From NCBI RefSeq assembly GCF_026343115.1, contig NZ_JAPEMC010000001.1, forward strand, positions 3,534,001 to 3,598,000: a stretch of 64,000 nucleotides of DNA. Reading direction: 5' to 3'. A program made the translations under genes and the position numbers. The first letter of the stretch is position 1. Each line of letters begins with the position of its first letter. Source of the stretch: Streptomyces sp. NBC_00102 (GTDB taxonomy: Bacteria; Actinomycetota; Actinomycetes; Streptomycetales; Streptomycetaceae). Below, in pieces: positions 60,679 to 64,000 of this stretch. The notes under the pieces were generated by a model. It worked only from the letters and a program-made list of their open reading frames with translations. It was not told the DNA's origin and searched no databases.

Positions 60679-62097
60679 GTGCCCGAGACCCCTCTACAGG
60701 TGACTACGCGGCTGTACGCCAAGCTGCATCGGCGCAGACAGGCGGCCCGCAAGTGGGGCGACGCCTACGAAGGTAAACGCCCGCTGCTGTTCCTCTCGCC
60801 GGAATTCAGCATGCAAACCGGCGGGCTCTTTGATGAGTTTGCGGATAACTGGTGCGCCGTTGTCCCTGACGCGACGGTTGAACGTCTTATGCCGCATGGC
60901 TTCCGCCTGGAGGACGGCTCGATTGACAGCGCTGCCGGTATGGCGTGGCGCCGCTCGGAAGCGGATGTAGAAGTTGGGCTAGCGCTGCTCGACGCGCTGA
61001 TTACCGGCCGTTCTTACGCGCTGGTCTGGCGCAATGCAGGCGGCCCGGAGATCACATTTCAGAACGCTGGGCAAGCGGTGGTCGAGTATGTCCCTGGTCG
61101 TCGTCGGCTTCGACGGTACGGTCTTATGGCGTGGCGCGATTGGGATACCGAGTTTGCCACGCTCTTTACGCCGGACATGGCATATCGGTGGCAGCGGCCG
61201 GCTCGGGTCGGTGGTCGGTGGACCGGTCGTACGGCCGGTCTTTCCCGTGGGGAGCCAAGCCATATTAGGCATCCCCTTGGGGCGGTGCCCCTGGTCGAGC
61301 TTCCCAACCGACACCGGTTGCACGGCAAGCCTCGCAGCGAAATGGCGACGGTCCTTCCGCTACAGGATGCCGTGAATTCGCTCTGGGCCCATTTGATGAC
61401 CGCTTCAGACGGTCTCGCACTTCCGGCCCGTGCGGTGCTCGGAATGGACCGGCCCGTTCGTGAGATCACCGACGCGACGGGGGAGGTGGTGGGGGAAGAG
61501 GACTTGCCGTTGGACAAGTTCCGTTCCGACCGCCTGCTGTGGCTTGAGAAAGAGGGGGCGCAGATTGGGGAGTTCTCCGCCGCCGACCTTGACAACTACC
61601 TACGCGTTATTGCCGTGGCGGTCGAGCACATCGCAGCGCAGACCCGCACACCGCCAAGCTATCTAGCGGGGACCCTAATCAACGTGAGTCCCGATGGCGT
61701 CGCCGCGAGCGAGGCGGGTCTAGTCGCCAAGGTGACAGAAAAGCAACGGCACTTCGGGAGCGCGCTCCGCGAGATCATGCGGCTAGAGGCACTGGCGCAG
61801 GGCGAGGCTCGGCGCGCGGAATCCCTCGCGCTCGGCTCCGTGGTGTGGCGAGACCCGCAGTTCCGCAGCGATGCCCAATACTCCGATGCGCTCGTGAAGT
61901 TGAAGAGTATCGGTGTGCCGGATGAGGCTCTGTGGGAGCGGATTCCCGGGGTCACGCCGGACGAAATCGAGCGGTGGAAGCAGATGCGCACCGATGCGGC
62001 GGGTGCGATTCTCGGCGGGGACATGTCGGGGCTGTTCGGGGTGAAGCCCGACCAGGGCGACGACGGCCAGGGCGACGCGCCCGAGATGGCCGCTTAG
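60679..62097 (+). CDS. Phage portal protein (SPP1 gp6-like)
   Basis: Portal protein of 472 residues through which DNA enters the capsid. The N-terminal part (TPLQVTTRLYAKLHRRRQAARKWGDAYEGKRPLLFLSPEF) and SLWAHLMTASDGLALPARAVLGM, with HIAAQTRTPPSYLAGTLINVSPDGVAASEAGLV, match the SPP1-type portal family. The GTG start follows a GGAAGGGGG site. It overlaps the MuF-like gene by one base. Confidence 0.93.
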   Translation: MPETPLQVTTRLYAKLHRRRQAARKWGDAYEGKRPLLFLSPEFSMQTGGLFDEFADNWCAVVPDATVERLMPHGFRLEDGSIDSAAGMAWRRSEADVEVGLALLDALITGRSYALVWRNAGGPEITFQNAGQAVVEYVPGRRRLRRYGLMAWRDWDTEFATLFTPDMAYRWQRPARVGGRWTGRTAGLSRGEPSHIRHPLGAVPLVELPNRHRLHGKPRSEMATVLPLQDAVNSLWAHLMTASDGLALPARAVLGMDRPVREITDATGEVVGEEDLPLDKFRSDRLLWLEKEGAQIGEFSAADLDNYLRVIAVAVEHIAAQTRTPPSYLAGTLINVSPDGVAASEAGLVAKVTEKQRHFGSALREIMRLEALAQGEARRAESLALGSVVWRDPQFRSDAQYSDALVKLKSIGVPDEALWERIPGVTPDEIERWKQMRTDAAGAILGGDMSGLFGVKPDQGDDGQGDAPEMAA

Positions 62098-63077
62098 TGT
62101 CCCGGACAGCGGAACTGGCAGCCGAGCGGTACACCCAAGTGCAGAGCATTTCCCGGGCTGTTGTGGTGGCGGTGCAGGCCCTTTGGAACGACGTTCCTGC
62201 GGACCGCATTCTTTCCGCCATGCAGGGTGAGGCGGGGCGCGCAATCCTGGCCGCAGTGACCGCCGGACAGCTCTCCGCCGTACAGGGGGCACAACTTTTC
62301 GTCGGTGCGTCCATGGCGGCCCAAGGTGCTGTTGCGGCCCCGCTGGGGCTGCTCGACCCCGCTGCCCTGGTTGGTATCGCTGCGGACGGTCGTCCTCTCG
62401 CCTCGCTGCTGCAACTGCCCGCCATCACCACGGCGCGGGCACTGGCAGCCGGCGAGAGTGCCGAACTTGCGGCGGCCCGAGGGCTTACCCAAATGGCCAT
62501 GATGGCGAGCACACAGATTGCCGACGCGTCGCGTACGGCTACGTCCATCGGCATGGCAGCGCACCCACGCTGCATCAGCTATGTGCGAGTGGTGCGGCTA
62601 CCCGCGTGCCCACGGTGCATCATCCTGTCCGGTCGCCAGTACAGCTACTCCACCGGCTTCAAAAGGCACCCCCGCTGTGATTGCGGAATGGAGCCGATGA
62701 CCGACGCCGAGTGGAAGCAGACCAAGACCCCCGAGGACCTGTTCCGCGAGATGAGCCCCGCCGAACAGCGGAAGCGACTCGGGGAAGCGGGAGTCAAGGC
62801 ACTGGAGCACGGGGCGGATCTCGGGCAGCTCATCAACTCGCGCCGGGGAATGGCAACAGCGGTGACCGGTCGGGGCCCGATGAAGGTTACGACCGAGGGC
62901 ACCACGAAGCGCGGCATCGGCGGCAAGGCTCTCAACTCCGGCTTCGAGAAACGGCCCGGTGCCCGATACGAGCGCGCCAAAGAGGCACGCCTCATGCCCG
63001 AGACCATTTTCAAACTGGCCGGTGACAACCGGTCCCACCAAGTCGCCATGCTCAAAAAGCATGGCTACATCACGTAA
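62097..63077 (+). CDS. MuF-like minor head protein
   Basis: Minor capsid protein of 326 residues related to phage Mu gpF/VG15 families. A helical N-terminus (RYTQVQSISRAVVVAVQALW) is followed by CISYVRVVRLPACPRCIILSGRQYSYSTGFKRHPRCDCGMEP, a cysteine cluster typical of MuF domains. The GTG start at 62097 shares its first base with the portal stop (TAGTG). It probably joins the portal to the shell during assembly. Confidence 0.85.
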   Translation: MSRTAELAAERYTQVQSISRAVVVAVQALWNDVPADRILSAMQGEAGRAILAAVTAGQLSAVQGAQLFVGASMAAQGAVAAPLGLLDPAALVGIAADGRPLASLLQLPAITTARALAAGESAELAAARGLTQMAMMASTQIADASRTATSIGMAAHPRCISYVRVVRLPACPRCIILSGRQYSYSTGFKRHPRCDCGMEPMTDAEWKQTKTPEDLFREMSPAEQRKRLGEAGVKALEHGADLGQLINSRRGMATAVTGRGPMKVTTEGTTKRGIGGKALNSGFEKRPGARYERAKEARLMPETIFKLAGDNRSHQVAMLKKHGYIT

Positions 63078-63085
63078 GGAACGCC

Positions 63086-63640
63086 ATGGCTGACACCACC
63101 CCCGCCGAGGGCACCGGTACCGACGACAAGGCAGACACTGCCACGGCCACCGTGACGGCCCCCGAAGGAGCGACCGTCACCGACGACCAGGGCGACGCGC
63201 TCGCCGCTGCGGTGAAGCGGGCCGAGGACGCGGAGCGTGAAGCAGCTCGACTCCGCCGGTCGAACGCTGCGCAGAAGCCGGCTGACCTTGACGCACTCCG
63301 CGCCGAAGTGCGTCAGGAGTTCGCCGACCAGCTTGTTCGCGCCGAGGTTCGCGCCGTTGCGGCGGGCATGCTTCGCGATCCTGCCGACGCTCTTGCGCTG
63401 CTCGACCTGTCGGCACTTGCGGGGCCAACCGGGGCCGTCGACTCAAAGGCGGTAACTGCCGCTCTGCGCAAGCTGGTTCAGGAAAAGCCGTACCTTGCGG
63501 CGACTGTCGCGCCGTCGCAGCAGGACAGCTCCGCTACGGGTCCGTGGGGCGACGTGGGAGCCGGTCCGCGCTCGACCGCCGAGCCGGAGCCGTCGAACCC
63601 GTTGGAGCGTCTGCGGAGCGTTCAGCGGAAGCGTAAGTAA
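63086..63640 (+). CDS. Phage scaffolding protein
   Basis: Scaffold-like protein of 184 residues: an acidic Thr/Asp/Ala-rich N-terminus, a coiled coil (ALAAAVKRAEDAEREAARLRRSNAAQ, then RAEVRQEFADQLVRAEVRAVAAGML), and a basic Arg/Lys C-terminus (RLRSVQRKRK) suited to capsid binding. Position between MuF-like and capsid genes is standard for scaffolds. Confidence 0.85.
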   Translation: MADTTPAEGTGTDDKADTATATVTAPEGATVTDDQGDALAAAVKRAEDAEREAARLRRSNAAQKPADLDALRAEVRQEFADQLVRAEVRAVAAGMLRDPADALALLDLSALAGPTGAVDSKAVTAALRKLVQEKPYLAATVAPSQQDSSATGPWGDVGAGPRSTAEPEPSNPLERLRSVQRKRK

Positions 63641-63722
63641 GCACGTCGAAGACCATTCATTCGTGGGGGTTTCCCGAAACTGGGGCCCCTTTTTTCATGC
63701 CTGGAAATAAGGAAAAGCGCAC

Positions 63723-64000
63723 ATGACACTTAGCCTCTCCGAAGCCGCCAAGCTCAGCACGGACGATCTCCAGCGTGGCATTATCGAGACGTTCGTTCAG
63801 GAGTCGCCGATTCTCGACCGGCTGCCCCTCATGGAAATTGAGGGAAACAGCTACGCCTACAACTCCGAGGCGACACTGCCGGGCGTTGAGTTCCGAGGCG
63901 TGAATGAGTCCTATTCCGAGTCCACGGGCACCGTGAACCAGGCAAGTGAATCTCTCGTGATTCTTGGCGGTGACGCGGATGTCGACACCTTCATTGCCAA
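63723..64000 (+). CDS. Major capsid protein (5' part, cut by the window)
   Basis: The start of a coding frame reading MTLSLSEAAKLSTDDLQ, then IIETFVQESPILDRLPLMEIEGNSYAYNSEATLPGVEF. This is the N-terminus expected of an actinophage HK97-fold capsid protein, and the position follows a scaffold gene. Codons are noticeably A/T-richer than host genes. The gene continues beyond 64000. Confidence 0.8.
   Translation, partial: MTLSLSEAAKLSTDDLQRGIIETFVQESPILDRLPLMEIEGNSYAYNSEATLPGVEFRGVNESYSESTGTVNQASESLVILGGDADVDTFIA

Larger units (their letters stand above)
54540..64000 (+). mobile_element. Left part of a tailed-phage prophage (continues past window)
   Basis: Integrase, HNH endonucleases, small and large terminase, portal, MuF-like, scaffold and capsid genes are in canonical order and all on the plus strand. 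Codon use is less GC-biased than the host in the structural genes (many A/T third positions). No repressor, excisionase, tail or lysis genes are in the window, so the element extends to the right. Confidence 0.93.

Overview
This is high-GC actinobacterial chromosome, almost certainly Streptomyces. The signs are about 70% or more GC with strong GC bias at third codon positions, many GTG starts with GTGA stop/start overlaps, a canonical Streptomyces-type parS site at 2111, a lone TTA (bldA-type) leucine codon, and families typical of the genus: DUF6879/XRE regulatory cassettes, a PucR-type regulator, ECF sigma factors, SpoIIE phosphatase and cold-shock leaders. No rRNA is present, and the only tRNA candidate is a degenerate tRNA-like element in the prophage.

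Layout. 1-13200 holds trpS, an alpha/beta hydrolase, an RCK-domain ion channel divergent from a PucR-type regulator, a diaminopimelate-decarboxylase-like gene with a small partner, a TerB-like gene, a BlaI/M56-protease pair, a lipoprotein and a KhtTU-like cation/proton antiporter. 13538-26308 is a complete type I-E CRISPR-Cas locus. Array 1 (16 repeats) is followed by cas3-casA-casB-cas7-cas5-cas6e-cas1-cas2 in one coupled operon, then a ChbG/YdjC-like deacetylase gene, then array 2 (7 repeats, progressively degenerate). Both arrays read left to right and share a leader motif exactly 44 nt before the first repeat.

26314-36098 is an accessory stretch: small membrane proteins, an XRE-type regulator, a sortase substrate/class F sortase/ECF sigma operon, a DUF6879/XRE cassette whose regulator is frameshifted, and a large winged-helix-like protein with long Pro/Val repeats. 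36175-54449 is mostly core-like: NfeD and flotillin, an ECF41-type sigma factor, peroxiredoxin, PAS-GAF-SpoIIE phosphatase, GNAT enzyme, MerR-type regulator, cold-shock protein and DEAD-box helicase, MMPL transporter, secreted hydrolase, a second antiporter and a peptidoglycan-recognition amidase.

From about 54530 to the right edge lies the left end of a tailed-phage prophage. A large serine integrase sits at the boundary with a truncated VOC-family gene (the likely attachment locus). It is followed by HNH endonucleases, small and large terminase, portal, MuF-like head protein, scaffold and the start of the major capsid gene. The rest of the prophage, including any repressor and lysis genes, lies outside the window.

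Most notable for follow-up are: a near-identical palindrome (ACTGCCGG-N3-CCGGCAGT) in front of the PucR-type regulator and again in front of the NfeD/flotillin operon, suggesting an unrecognised regulon; the fixed-distance CRISPR leader motif; the single TTA codon in casA, which would make CRISPR interference depend on the developmental tRNA bldA; and repeat-rich tails grafted onto several Cas proteins.
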